From: Paulinella micropora
Lineage: Eukaryota; Cercozoa; Imbricatea; Euglyphida
DNA length: 64,000 nucleotides
Assembly (NCBI GenBank): GCA_009731375.1
Contig: BJOX01000036.1
Coordinates: 67,586-131,585 of the forward strand
Direction: 5' to 3'
Shown here: positions 21,786 through 32,939 of the stretch, in pieces
How positions within the stretch are numbered: position 1 is the first letter of the stretch
How the letters are laid out: each line of letters opens with the position of its first letter
Program-made: the position numbers and the translations under genes
The notes under the pieces: generated by a model
The model's input: only the letters and a program-made list of their open reading frames with translations
The model's database searches: none
Told to the model about the DNA's origin: nothing

Positions 21786-22618
21786 CAAAGAAACTATTTT
21801 TCTTTATGCGTCTCAAATAAACTGATTGATTGCCCACGGCGTATCATGATTTGATCATGCATCATCAGTTATCAATATGAATATTAAAAAGACTCAGTGA
21901 TATAACTTGGCATTCGATCGCAACATACGAGTGCGAAAGGTCGATCGACGATGATACTACACCGTATACGGGGATCGCTAGTGTATTGAGCGATGGTGTT
22001 CCCGGGTATGACCCTTTCCAAGTCCTGGGATGATGTTCTCGAAAATGAAATGTTCTCTGAAACTTTCATTAAATTATTTTTTACGATAGATTATATACTG
22101 TCGTACCTGAGCACGGTCAATCTCTACTTGTGTCGGTATATCGCAGGGTCGGGTACATACACCTCGACTTCGGATATAGCTATTAGGACTGGCCCCCTAA
22201 TACTATATCATAGGATATCCGCCTTATACAAGGGTATGTCATTAAAAAAGACAATGTACTTACGATCTCCCTGTGAATAATAATAATAATAATGATAATG
22301 ATAAGAAGAAGAAGGAGATCAAAGGGGGAATCGTACTACAGCACCACGTTGCTTGTATTCTTTTATTAATAGTACGTTTGTTCTTGACATACTGCCGAAA
22401 AAAAAATTGAGGGGAAGGAGTTCAAAATTTACAAGAAAGGCTAGAGAATCCGCTTTGACGTGCCGTATGAGGATATATTTATCGTCTTTTAGCGTCTATC
22501 CGTGGGTCGATGCGCTGTGTGGCATGACGATGACTCCATAGCGCATACTATTTGCAGAAAGAAATCAGAAGGTGTATGACGAAAATGCTATTTCCGTCAT
22601 AAAATCGGGAGGGGGTAC
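21786..22618 (+). other. Gypsy A 3' noncoding region with polypurine tract
   Basis: About 830 bases lack a supported ORF. They include a short AAT/GAT microsatellite (22276-22312). The polypurine tract is at about 22601-22615 (AAAATCGGGAGGGGG), three bases before the 3' LTR. The region matches the remnant at 2900-3893, and its first part matches the sequence after the second pol copy (63711-64000). Confidence 0.8.
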
Positions 22619-22856
22619 TGTAGGCATCACCCCCCGCATAGCCGGTAAAAAGTACCTTTTCCTGGTGACAGGTGCACCAGCTTGTTTTTCAGTATTATTT
22701 GTCCGGATTGGACCTGATGCCATTTTATTCCTGGTCTGTTGCCGTTTTCCTTTTTGGCTTCACTGAGCTAATATAACGAGACATCATTCTCATCTTTTGA
22801 GGACTGTGTTTGGTTGTATTACCGACTTTTTACGAGCTATCGTTGGGGGCATTACA
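22619..22856 (+). repeat. Gypsy A 3' LTR
   Basis: Begins TGTAGG right after the polypurine tract and ends ATTACA, with only scattered differences from 12270-12506. TTTT follows, as it does before the 5' LTR. Confidence 0.9.
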
Positions 22857-23714
22857 TTTTGTCGGCTCGGTGACGTGGCCAGTTGTGATTGATTGCCGTG
22901 GTAACTGGGGGATTTAGCACTACCTGCCCACGGGACACAACAAGTTACAAAGCCAAAGTACAAAGCAGTAGGTCTGTTGTGATTGCTTGCTGTGGTAACT
23001 GGGGGATTGAGCATCCCTGGCTCACTGGACACAACAACCTACATTACAAAGTTACTGTTGAGCAGTAGGCCAGTTGTGATTGATTGCAGTGGTAACTGGG
23101 GGATTGAGCACCCCTGGTCCACGGGACACAACAGCTTATCTTGCTAAGTTCTTGTCGCATTCGTACTGCATCATTGCACCTACTCCTTGTATTGCTGTAG
23201 TGACTGTGTGAGGAGTGTAAGAGAGGTGTGTTGAGGGAGTGAGATCTGAAGAACAGTGCGTAGGACACGAGGGGAGGAGCGAAAGGTGAGTGTTTAGGTG
23301 GTTGTATCAAAACAACTACAAACCTAAATAGGTTGAAGAACTGACTTTGCAGATAGAGCTGCTAGTAGGTGGAAAGCCATCATATGTGGTAGCTGAGGTA
23401 GCATCAGTGTAGTTTGAGCATTAGAGTCAGTGGTAACACACGTGGTTGAAGAGAGAGAGAGAGATAGTAAAGGGTGGTGTGGACAAGCAAAACACTATTC
23501 TGTGTAGTGTGTGTGTGAGTCTGCTCGTGGCCTCTGTTGTGTTCTCTCTGTGTGGGTGTGTGTGTGGTTGCTTGCCTGTGTCTGTGCCATCAGAACAGAG
23601 TAAGCATAGCGTGACCATATCTCTATTTGGCAAGTAGAGAGCATAGCTGTGTGCTGTGTGTAAGTGTGTGTGTGTGTGGAGCGTGTGTCTGTTCGAGACT
23701 GACGGTGGTTAGAA
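22857..23714 (+). other. Copia 1 leader, second part
   Basis: The leader of copia 1 resumes after the gypsy insertion and runs to the gag start. It contains three imperfect tandem repeats and a GT-rich stretch (about 23500-23690). No ORF in it is convincing. Confidence 0.6.
22877..23150 (+). repeat. Three imperfect tandem repeats of about 95 bp
   Basis: Units start at 22877, 22971 and 23068. Each contains GGTAACTGGGGGAT and ends near a GGACACAACA motif. They lie in the untranslated leader upstream of gag, where repeated elements could affect transcription or RNA packaging. Confidence 0.8.
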
Positions 23715-25378
23715 ATGACTACGAGTAAGACAGACAATAGGATTACGTTCACAGGCAAAGAGGTATGGATCCTATTGCATAGGCAGGTAGTGCAAAGCTG
23801 TAATGTTAAGGCACCTAAGGAAGTGCTGCAGGGGGCCGACGCCCACAAAAAACATGTGCATCGCGAAAACGTATTAGGGATACAGCTTAAGGGTAGAGAG
23901 GTGCCCCTTTATACTAGCTTGGGAAGAGATAGCAGAGTGGAATGATTGGGCAGACTTGGACGAACAAGTAGTAAAGGAATACTTCGAGGACAAAGCCAAA
24001 GGTTCTACTCGCCTGTGGCCTATGCCCAACCCCAAACCGGAAGCTCCAGACCTTGAGGAGGCGTTAGGGGTAGAGGAAGACAAGGAAACCCCAGCCAAGC
24101 GCTACAAACCGGTTTTTGGCAGTCCGAAAGATGAACATGAACCAACCACTGAGACTGAAGAGGGAAAGGAGGAGGAGGAGGAAGATGAAGAACGGCACCC
24201 CTCTGACCTCTACTCTAGTGGGTATGCTAGCACTGACAAACCTAGGCTGTCAACTGGCAAGGGCTCAGACTTAGAGGGCGACAGCAAGAGTGGGGCCTCT
24301 CGAGGACAGACGGACCCCTCTAAGGTCAAAACCCCACTAGGGGGTGCTGATCGTGCTGGCGCACTGACACGACAGGTGATGGCCTATGACGCTAGTGTAC
24401 TTGCTGAGATGAGCAAGCAAAAGGAGAGAGTGTTCAATATCATCTATGACATGCTCGGGTGAAGCGAAGAGCCTAGTGCGTGACTTAGCTGATCCGGAGA
24501 AGCTGACCTTTGGCCAAAACCCTAAGGCACTGTGGGACAGACTGCTAGCCCGGTACAAGAAAGCCGACCCCTCTGATGTTCAGGACAAGGTGAAGGAACT
24601 GAATGACTTCCTCTTTACGAGTAAGCAACAGTACGTCGGTCAGTGTGTAGACTTGAACGCTAGGAGAGACTGGTTGGCTGATTATGGCCAAGCCCCAACC
24701 GATGACCGAATGCAGCAAATAGTGAAGGATGCGTTAGTGGGCCCAAAGCAATCTGACTCTAGGGTGAAGAAAGCTTGGCAAGTCTGGGTTGAAATGGCTG
24801 AACTGAACCGTAAGCAGTTCAAGTGGGACTTTGCATCCTGGTGGAGGTTCGTGCAAGATCGTGCCCTGGAGCTAGACAAGAAGTTTGACCGGGCCAAAGT
24901 GACTAGTTCCACAGAGAAAGGTTTGGCAGCTCGCAAGGCCGGAAAAGGGAAACCCAAGGACGAGTGCTGGCTCTTCAGCAAGGAAGGGAAATGCACTCGT
25001 GGGGCCTCTTGCAGTTACCTCCATGTTGGAGGGAAGGTGAGAGGGGTGTGTTTTTTTTCGTGGGACAAACAGGGGGAGTGTAGATGGGCCGACAAATGTA
25101 GGTTTGAGCATGACCCCACTAAAGCCAAGAAGACCCCACCTAAACCGGCAGACACCCCCAAGGGGGAGAAAAGCAAGAAGAGCGAGAAGGGCAAGGGGCC
25201 AAAGTGCTTTAACTGCTTTGAAAAGGGACACATCGCCGGGAAGTGCAGCAAGAAGTGCCGGTTGTGCGGGGGCAAGCACAAGTTGAGCAAGTGCCCGGAC
25301 AAAAGCCGAAAGGAGAAGGGCGAGGCAGCAAAAGGCTCAAAAGGGGGGAGTGATAGCGATGACTCCGAGGATGACTAG
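23715..25378 (+). pseudogene. gag: Copia 1 Gag, frameshifted
   Basis: Three overlapping open segments (23715-23945, 23956-24462, 24446-25378) together read as one Gag, needing two frame changes. The middle part is acidic. The last segment has a UBN2/copia-Gag-like helical region starting KALWDRLLARYKK. The C-terminus carries two CCCH fingers (C-x8-C-x5-C-x3-H, then C-x9-C-x5-C-x3-H), a CCHC knuckle (CFNCFEKGHIAGKC) and a second small knuckle C-x2-C-x3-H-x4-C. An acidic tail ends at TAG. Copia Gags usually carry one CCHC knuckle, so the tandem CCCH fingers are unusual. The same layout recurs in the minus-strand Gag at 45475-47713. Confidence 0.75.
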
Positions 25379-26363
25379 CCTTAGCTCAGATGGTAAAGTT
25401 CCTAACCGGCAAGTCGAAAGACAAAGCCCTCATGGCTAAACCCGGGGGTGCCAACCTTCCCGAGCCGATCATGCCACCGGAGGACGAGAACAGTCTTGAG
25501 ATCTTGCTTGAGGATGATGCCGACATAGATAAGATGAACGAGGGGCGATGCCATGGAGTAGCGGAAGGATAGCGCCGGTGCGTAGCCCGGTTGAAGGACC
25601 TTGAGTCTCCCTTCAACAGCCTTAGGATTAAGGCAGCCACCCTCATCGACAGCGACTATTGCGTTGAGCATCAGTACCAGCGAGCCAAGCAAGAGAGAGA
25701 GAATGCCTTGCGCCGGTGGGCAGCCGACATAGCACGAAAGGATCATCTGGCTCTAATGTGAGAACGAGGGTTGGAAGCCCAAATCAAAAGTGGGAGTCAT
25801 CCCCTAATGGTTGAGGCCATAGTGAGACACGAAGCCGCGAAGCGGGGTATCCCGTGGAACCGGTCCCTCTTGCCCATCATCCACTAATGTATGCAAAGCC
25901 CCGTGAACCCGGACAGTTCACCGAATGGGTCATTAGCCGACAACCGGTAACATGGGAGGCGTCGGGTGTACCCTCATGGCGGAAGGTGTACCGCCAACAT
26001 GAACCTCAGGCCGGTGCCCAAGCGAAGCATATGTACTTCAGAGGTGGGGTATCCCCCTCTCGTGGGGGAGTTGTGCCTCCGCCCGTAGCATCGGTGTCGG
26101 TACGCGCCCAAGAGGTGAAGGGTACTCCCCTCCGTCCGGTAGCACCCAACCCCCGTGGAGAGAGTAAGGGTAGACCTAACGGGGCGAGCGGGATGTCAGC
26201 GGTACCTGCCCCGAAGGTTGAGATTGGTTCAAAGGCCGAGCCGGCTGAGGCTGGTAGTGGTATCATGAGCCAAAACCTGAAATCTTTACTCAAAGCAAAA
26301 AGGGAAAAGGTGGTGAAGGTGAGGCCCGGCCCGGAGGACTAACAACCCGATGGTTGGGCGGAC
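25379..26363 (+). pseudogene. Copia 1 Gag-protease linker, degenerate
   Basis: Short open segments in shifting frames (notably 25390-25572 and 25854-26342) suggest a decayed coding linker. The longest is Pro/Gly/Arg-rich with no recognisable domain and stops 21 bases before the next open frame. The region must once have joined Gag to the protease, since the gene order is otherwise colinear. Confidence 0.45.
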
Positions 26364-28391
26364 GTGGAAGATGAAACCCCGGAGATGCAGCCCGATGCCG
26401 ATCCTTCCTCGGAATCCGACGGGGAAGGGGAGCGTGAAGGTGAAGAGTCCCCGGCTAGAGATGGGGACGTGGGTAGAGCTCCGGTAAGGGTGCCGTCCTC
26501 CATAGGTCCTGACCCTAGTGTTGATGCCGAACCCGGTGGTGGTGATGCTACCGCCGGGACCGATAGCAATCCGGTGACTACGCCCTCCACCAGCCCAAGC
26601 AATATGCGTAGGTCAGTGGGCGCTCGTGCGTTTGGCTTCCTTGAGACGGTCCGAGCCTCCGTGAGTGGGATGCCCTGGTTTGCGTCCCATGCTAAGACGG
26701 TACCCCCTGCAGACCGAAAGGTGACTTCTCTGTTACCCCCTACTACTAGTACCGGTCCGTCTACGGCCCCCTCAACCTTAGCTGAGCCTGATCGTCCTAC
26801 CCGACTAGGCACCGGAGAGCGAGAGAGTCGCCTCCGAGCCATGGCAGAGCAGCAAGAGGAGATGCGCCGGTGGCATCGTCCGGCGTTGAGCGGTGAGGAA
26901 GAGAAAGATGAAGATGACTTCCGGAACCGGTGGGGAGAGTGGACTAGGCTGTTGTACGACTGGGCGCAGGGGAGTGAGTATCCCATGAACAAGCCTAGGT
27001 GGCCGAGACATTGGGCCGTAGCAGGAGCAGCAGCAAATAGTACTGCAGGGTTTCAACCTCGTACTAGGCAGTTCAGAGTTAGAGAAAGGGTGGTAGGTGG
27101 TGAGAGCGTACTAGAGAAGGAATACGCAAGTTTGCCGGAAGCAGAGGGAGAAGCTGACCCGGTGGACGACCTAGTTCGTTTCATGACCGAACGCGGATGG
27201 ACGGCTAAGGGGATCCGGCTAGCAAAACAAGCCCTCCTAGGACGGAGTGCGGACAAAGACCCCATGTTCGATTCGGGAGCTACGTTGCACTTTGTGCCGG
27301 CCGGAGCTGAACAACGCCTGTTCAACATTCAGCGAGGGATGAAACGGGTAGATACTGTCAACGGGGAGACCACCGTGACTAAGAAGGGCTCACTAGACAT
27401 GACGCCCGTGAACGGAAAGGGGAAAAAGAACAGGTTACATCTAGGTAGTGTGTGGGTTAGCCCCAACATAGATGAAACCTTAGTCTCTGGTCCTCAGTTA
27501 GCCAAGGATGGTTACAGTGTAGTCCTCCACAAGAAGGGAGAGGGATACATCACTAAGGCCCGGATACCGGACATTTCCCCAGAGCTGAAGGCCGGGGTCC
27601 TTTACCTAGACGACAAGGACAAGGTGTGGCGTTTTGTGACGTCCACAAACCAAGAGCTGGCGGCAGATAAGATTGAGGCTAGAGCTTTCTTTGGAAAGGA
27701 GATGGCTAAGGTCACGGAGTTGACTAGTGAACAACTTCACCAGAAGTTCGGAGGGCCCGGAAGCGGCATGCAGCGCCTCATCAGTGAAGCGTACGGAATC
27801 AAGATAGTGGGTGACAAAACCCATGAGCAAGCGGTAAAAGAGTGTAAGGAGTGCCCGGCCGCCAAAGGGGGGAAAGTGAACCACCCGGCAAGCAACCAGT
27901 TGACACAGGTAGGGAAGTTCGAAGCTGTGGCGTTCGACAAGTCCGGGTGCCTACGCAAACCCCTCCATGGTGGGTTTTGGTACGGCATGGTGGGAATTGA
28001 GGCTAACACCGGGTATGCGTTTGGCCTCCTAAAGGATGGCACCGCGGCACCACAAGTGCGCTTCATGCGGGAATGCATAAACTTCATTGAGACGCAAAGC
28101 GGCAAGAAGGTGAAGGAAGTCCGGGTAGACGGTGAGCATATCTCAGCTGACTTCAAGGAGTTAGTCCAGGACAAGGGAGTGAGGAAGAGGATCAACACCC
28201 TCAATGAACACAACAAGAACGCCTATGCCGAAGTGTCCCAACGTGACTTTTGGCGCAAAGCGCGTCATAACCTGGTTAGGGCTCAGCTACCCTATAAGCT
28301 CTTGGGATACGCGTGGCAACACGCTAATCTATCCTCTTATACAACCTTTCCCCGAAACCATCCGGTGGTGAGGTCCGGATGTTTGAGCTGA
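26364..28391 (+). pseudogene. pol: Copia 1 protease and integrase segment
   Basis: A 675-residue open segment. Residues 1-190 are acidic and Pro/Ser/Thr-rich. The aspartic protease site is MFDSGATLHF with D303. A pre-integrase zinc-binding region has HQKF near residue 457 followed by CKECPAAKG. The integrase core shows D525 (AFDKSG), D589 (VRVDGE) and probably E623 (NAYAEV), a D,D-x33-E layout. The frame is lost at the C-terminus of the integrase core, where the next segment overlaps by 13 bases in another frame. Confidence 0.85.
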
Positions 28392-29398
28392 TGCCCCGTG
28401 AAAGGAAGGTAAATTGGATAGCTTACCTTCATCCTTTTGGGTGTCTATGGCACATGGTCATCGAGGGCAGGTTAGGACACGACGAGAGCCGGACGCACAT
28501 GGCCGCCTGGTTAGGGCGGAGTTTGGAGTACTCCGCACACCTGATCCTGTGTGAAGGTAGGGTGTTCCCATGGCGAAACGTCAAGAACTTTGACGACAAT
28601 CAGCCGGCCTGGCCCCTGTTGCAACCACTCTGGGAGAAGAAGGGACTGAGCTTGGAGCCGTTCAAGGGAGACCCGTTAGTGGAAGACGCCGACCTTGAGC
28701 AGCTGTTTGTCCCAAAGCCCAGGGTGGGAGGGACCGACCCCGGGGGAGGCAAGAAGACCCCGGATCAGGGGGAGCTTGACAGCTCTGATTCCGACGGCGA
28801 AGTGGAGGAAGCGACCTCTGAACAGGAAGAGGCTCCCAAGCCCGACCCGGAAACAATAGGGGAGTTGAAGGGAAGGTGGATGGAGACCCCAGCCATTCAG
28901 TGGGGCTGGGCTTGGGCCAAGAAGACCTATGGGGTGGGTTTTCGGGACAAGGTTCGACGAGGTCAGGTGCAATACGTGAGTGAACCCATATGGGTTAAGA
29001 AGCAGAAGAAGAACGGACCAGCCCATTGGGTAAAGTTTGAGGATGACGACTCCCCAGACCGTATGTTTGACTCGGAGATCGTCAAGTACCTTGCTGACGG
29101 TCCGGAGACCGCCCATGCCGCCACGTTCACTAGGCCGGTGAGTGAGAAGCAAGCTGATGAGCTAGGGTACTGGGACGACGCCCGAGCCGAAGAGATGGCT
29201 ACACTCTGGGAGAAAGGTTGCTTCCGGAGAGTCCGAGCCGACTTAGTAGACAAGAAAGACATTTGTGAAGGGCAGTTCGTTGATGCCACCAAAGAGGCAG
29301 GGGGAGAGATCCTGAAGTTCAAAAGCCGATGGACGGCCAAGGGGTTTGGCATTTTGGCAAACGGGACTTCTCAACCCCGTGTGCCCTTACCATCTTAA
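28379..29398 (+). pseudogene. pol: Copia 1 integrase C-terminus and start of reverse transcriptase
   Basis: 339 codons in a new frame. The first 90 match the post-integrase region of copia elements (a HPFGCLWHMVIE-like line). An acidic linker follows. From about residue 265 the RVT_2 reverse transcriptase begins (DARAEEMATLWEKGCFRRV, then KSRWTAKGFG). The frame closes at TAA just after the KSRW block. Confidence 0.75.
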
Positions 29399-30102
29399 TG
29401 CTTTTCGCCCTAACAGTGTTCTTTGGCTTAGTTTTGTCAAAGTGGGACGTTGGCACCGCATACACAGAGGCGTCTGCAGCTGAGCAGGGGTATCGCCCCA
29501 GTTACATCGTACCACCGTTTGGTTTAGAATAGCCGGGGCATGTGTGGGAAATGCTTAAAGTCTATGGCAGACCGGACGCGGGCCGCAAATGGTGGCGGTA
29601 CAAGCTAGTCCCGTTTTTAGAAAATTTAGGCTTTACGGCTCATGTCGCTTTTCCTTGTTTCTTTTGGCGTTGGCTACCCGGTAAGGATAAGCCTGACTTT
29701 GCTTTCGTACACGTCGACGACATAATGGGAGCGTTCAGTAGCAAGGAGGTGGAAGCAGAGTTCTTAGCCGCCGGTAAGAAGGCCTTTAGGGTCTTTAAGC
29801 AAGAGGCTCCGACCGGGGTGGTAGGCCTGAACATAGAAGACAAGGAAGACTGTCGACTAGGCCGTACGATCAAGATCTCCCAGGAAGATTTCATCAAAGA
29901 GGCAGTTGAGAAGCTCCAGTGCACCGGTTTAGCTACAGCCGATTCGCCGTGGTTGATGCAGGGGCTACGAGCCGGGAAAGCAATCAGTGCTAGAGCAGTT
30001 CTCGCCGCAGCACATCGTAGGTGTCCTCCCATGGACACGCATCACTCGGCACGAGGTTTTGGGCCCATTAGGGGAAGTGGCCACCCATGCCTCCAAGCCT
30101 GA
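29399..30102 (+). pseudogene. pol: Copia 1 reverse transcriptase core
   Basis: Continues in a third frame. KWDVGTAYTEA corresponds to the first catalytic Asp block. An in-frame TAG lies at 29530-29532. YGRPDAGRKWW matches the copia YGLKQAPRAW motif, and FVHVDD (from about 29704) is the second catalytic block. The frame is lost again near 29990. Confidence 0.8.
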
Positions 30103-30820
30103 GTTGTTCAATTATCAGCAAGCAGAACAGGTCGTACGGTACCTTAATGGTACCCGATCTAAAGGCATTCGCTTCACCAAGACGAACGGCACCCGCTTGA
30201 TGTCCTGGGCGGACTCAAGTTGGAAGGGTACAGCCGAAGATCGCCGTGCCCGCCTAGCGGGGTTTCATTTCTTTCTTGGTGGCTCGGTGCTACCATTCTG
30301 CCTTAAGCGGAACGTGTCCGTGGCCCTGCCCAGTGATGCGACCCTGAGAGCGCGAGTGGAGGCAAAGGCGAGCGCGACACAGGACGAGCTGGTGGCGACC
30401 GCGACCGGGTGCGGCGAGCTGGAGAAGGTGGCGGATGGCAAGTGTCTGGTGCCGGCCGCGCCGGAGGCGTCCTCCTGCGAGGCGGGAGTCTACGCGATGG
30501 TGGAGGCATACCACGGCCAGGATAAAATATCTAACTTTGTGCAAGGCATCGCTGGGGGACGGGTCGCAGACGCGCTGGGGCCGTACGGGTGCATCCTGTA
30601 CGGCGACAACCAAGGCGCCCTGGACCTCGCAGATACAAATGTGTTTTCTAGGAAGCTCGGGCACGTGGATCTGCGCTGCGCCATCGTCAACCAGAAGGTG
30701 GACGCGGGTCTAGTCGTCAACGAGAAGGTGGCGTCAGCGGACAATGTGGCCGACGTCAACACCAAGCCGTCGCGTGGGGAGCCCTACCTCCGACTGGTGC
30801 GGCCCGTGGCGAGCGACTAG
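29987..30820 (+). pseudogene. pol: Copia 1 RNase H segment
   Basis: 277 codons in a fourth frame. They include SWADSSWKGT, GDNQGALDLA and ADNVADVNTKP, which are the copia RNase H blocks. Between VALPS and SSCEAGVYAM, where the family normally has a continuous SSxEAEY motif, about 45 GC-rich residues are present in frame (about 30337-30474). The segment ends at TAG. Confidence 0.8.
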
Positions 30821-31236
30821 CTTCGTCTGCGGCGGGGTGGCGCGCGCGCGCGCGCAGTGGGACTTCCTTCAACGTTGGGACTTTCAACCCGTGGACTCTG
30901 GATAGGACTCTGGATAGGGTAGAACTCTGGATAGAGTAGAACCTTGGATTGGTACCCGATTGCAAGGGGATAGATTTTAGTAATTAGGCGACTAGATTGC
31001 AGAACTTCACAAGCTGTGGAGACGTAGGCTAGCGCATCTGCTTGCATTGTTAATCATATATTGTGCACGGTTGTGCTGCTTGCGCTTTAGTTGTTAATAG
31101 TGTAGCTATATTGCCGAACTCCACAGGAGACGTAGGACAGCTAACTTTGCGCTTGACTTATTTGCGTAATCTAGGTATTAGTTGCGCGTTGCATTGCGGA
31201 CACTGACTCGTAAGGGAGTCTAATTAAGGGGGAGCA
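30821..31236 (+). other. Copia 1 3' noncoding region and polypurine tract
   Basis: It opens with a (GC)n run at about 30841-30855 and three or four tandem ACTCTGGATAG-like units (about 30895-30945). It ends in AATTAAGGGGGAGCA (to 31236), the polypurine tract that precedes the LTR. Confidence 0.75.
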
Positions 31237-31475
31237 TTGGACAATTAATTAGACCCTTCCTCCTCAACTACGTCAGTATTGCTATTTGGTACGTTTGCCT
31301 TATTCATTACGGTTAGTAGTATTATTGGTTATTAATACAGTCATTTAGAGTACCTTTTCTGGTACTAGTAGCACTAGCTTTTTACCATTACCATTATTGC
31401 ACATATCAGGCCGTTTCGTGGGTCATTTTCTGGAGGCACATTTTTTGTGTGACTTCGTCAGTTAGACTGGCGGGA
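31237..31475 (+). repeat. Copia 1 3' LTR, truncated
   Basis: It starts TTGGACAATT and follows the 5' LTR to GGCGGGA at 31469-31475, where similarity stops abruptly. The missing LTR end is found inverted about 2.5 kb away, at 33982-34029. Confidence 0.8.
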
Positions 31476-32106
31476 GCTTATTTATGCATAAAAGCGCACA
31501 TTGAGAAAAGCCGAAAACAGACTTTGAACCGGTTTAGCAAACAACCTCCCGGATAGGAAATGCTCCGGACGCAGTTTCTAAAACAAAAACTAGTAAAAAA
31601 TTTGTACGAAAAGCTCATTTAATCAAAACCAACTGTAATTACTTTTATCATAAAAGCAAAAAATGTTGAAAAACACATACATTTTCAACACTTACTCCTT
31701 GACCTGCGATGCAACTGCAATCTTTTGAAAATTATGCTAATTCATGTGGCATGTTTCGTTGCAAAAAAACTTTCGCAGTGGTAACAATCGTTGACTGCAC
31801 AACCACCAAGTGCCTTATTGTAGCAACCGACCGAGCAGTGCTGTTTGTTCGATGCATCACCGGACGAAGACGACCAAGCGGATGGTTCGTGAAGAAGATG
31901 ATTGTTCATCGCACAGTGCACTACACATCCAACCTGGATGTCAACCTCACCTTTGTAATTAAAACAGCTTGAAACGCTATGTAGAGCTTTTATGCATAAA
32001 AGTGTCACATGGGAAATTTCAAATGAAGTGCTTTTATACATAAAAGCTCCACATTGGCAATTTCAAATGTGTCTCTTTTATGCATAAAAGCAAAGCACAG
32101 AACTAC

Positions 32107-32767
32107 CTGTGCATAGGTGGCAGCCACCGTGGCGGACTGCTTAGCCAGGTCTTGGAGCATTTCTTTTGTTCTCTTGTTCAGCTGTTCTGCATGCAAAAAT
32201 GGAATTCATAATTTGTTTTTTCAACCGCAAAAAACAGGGAAAAGCACATGGATTTTTTTCAAACGAGACCACACACATTTCAATCAAAGTAGTCAAATAA
32301 TAAAGAAATTTCAAACACAGACACAATGCAAACAAGACATCTTCAAGCACAAGTGAACAGAGAAGAGGACTGACTGGTTGGTGCTTTTTCTGTAGCCCCC
32401 TTCACAAAGATGTCTTGCAACGACACATCCCATGTCACATCCTGTGGCAGTTTAGCCTTGTTGCCCTCATGCAAAAACATGACCTCTGCGAGGGAAACAC
32501 GTTGTGGCTGTTGCTTGTTTGGATCAAACACACTCACTTGCCACATTCTGCCTGTTTGAGTAGTAGTAGAACCAAACTTGCTGAACAAACCGAGGCTTGA
32601 GCTTCCAATCTTGGTGTCAGTCTCAACCCAAAGATTGATAGAAACAAACAGCTCAAGCTTCTCATTTACCCACCAGTGCAAATGTTCAAACTCCATGTTG
32701 AGGCTCTTGTCAGACATCAGCTCAAAGTTACTTTGGAGATTGTGGACAACACAGCAACGAAGCAAAA
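32107..32767 (-). CDS. Unrecognised gene, two predicted internal exons
   Basis: One exon is proposed at 32767-32375: it follows TTTTTGGACAG and ends at a GTCAGT donor. A second, at 32186-32107, follows TTTTTGCATGCAG and ends CAG|GTAGTT. The phases fit across the 188-base intron (one base plus two), and the second exon ends in phase 0. The encoded 157 residues look natural in composition: first a mixed region with WVNEKLELFVSINLWVE, then a helical, Lys/Gln/Ala-rich stretch (NKRTKEMLQDLAKQSA). I recognise no family. Start, stop and neighbouring exons were not found. It may be a live host gene or a captured fragment. Confidence 0.4.
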
Positions 32768-32939
32768 CTGTCCAAAAAGACTCAGCAAAAAAAAAAAAAA
32801 ACGATTCGCCTGAAGCAAAACCCCTGTTTTTAAATAAAAAAATCATAACGATGGGCCAGCCGATTCCGTAAAAATAAATGTTTCTGAAAGGGCCAATTGG
32901 TCAGTTCCAGACAATGGAACTTGAAAACGAACTATCGAA

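Larger units (their letters stand above)
12270..22856 (+). mobile_element. Gypsy A: nearly intact Ty3/gypsy LTR retrotransposon
   Basis: The element carries two LTRs of about 237 bases (12270-12506 and 22619-22856) that start TGTAGG and end ATTACA. A primer-binding site lies two bases inside the 5' LTR, followed by a 771-base leader, an uninterrupted gag, pol with RT, RNase H and integrase in gypsy order, a noncoding 3' region and a polypurine tract. The flanks carry TTTT on both sides (12266-12269 and 22857-22860), a possible 4-bp target duplication, although T-runs make this weak evidence. Both ORFs are full length, so the copy may be young or still mobile. Confidence 0.92.
11656..31475 (+). 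mobile_element. Copia 1: decayed Ty1/copia element with a gypsy element nested in its leader
   Basis: A 5' LTR at about 11656 and a 3' LTR at 31237 start with the same TTGGACAATTAATTAGAC and stay closely similar for about 240 bases. Between them are a leader, Gag, protease, integrase, reverse transcriptase and RNase H in that order, which is the Ty1/copia gene order. The leader is interrupted at 12269/22857 by the gypsy element. Without it, copia 1 would be about 9.2 kb. The coding region changes frame several times and has in-frame stops, so the copy is dead. Its coding part is visibly more GC-rich than the flanks. Confidence 0.85.

Noticed and set aside
22877-23150. CRISPR-like array
   Set aside because: The three units are about 95 bp, imperfect and contiguous with no unique spacers; the window is eukaryotic.
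31709-31972. 87-codon plus-strand frame and an overlapping minus-strand frame in the palindrome island
   Set aside because: Both strands are open with similar plausibility, so I could not choose; neither has a recognisable domain.
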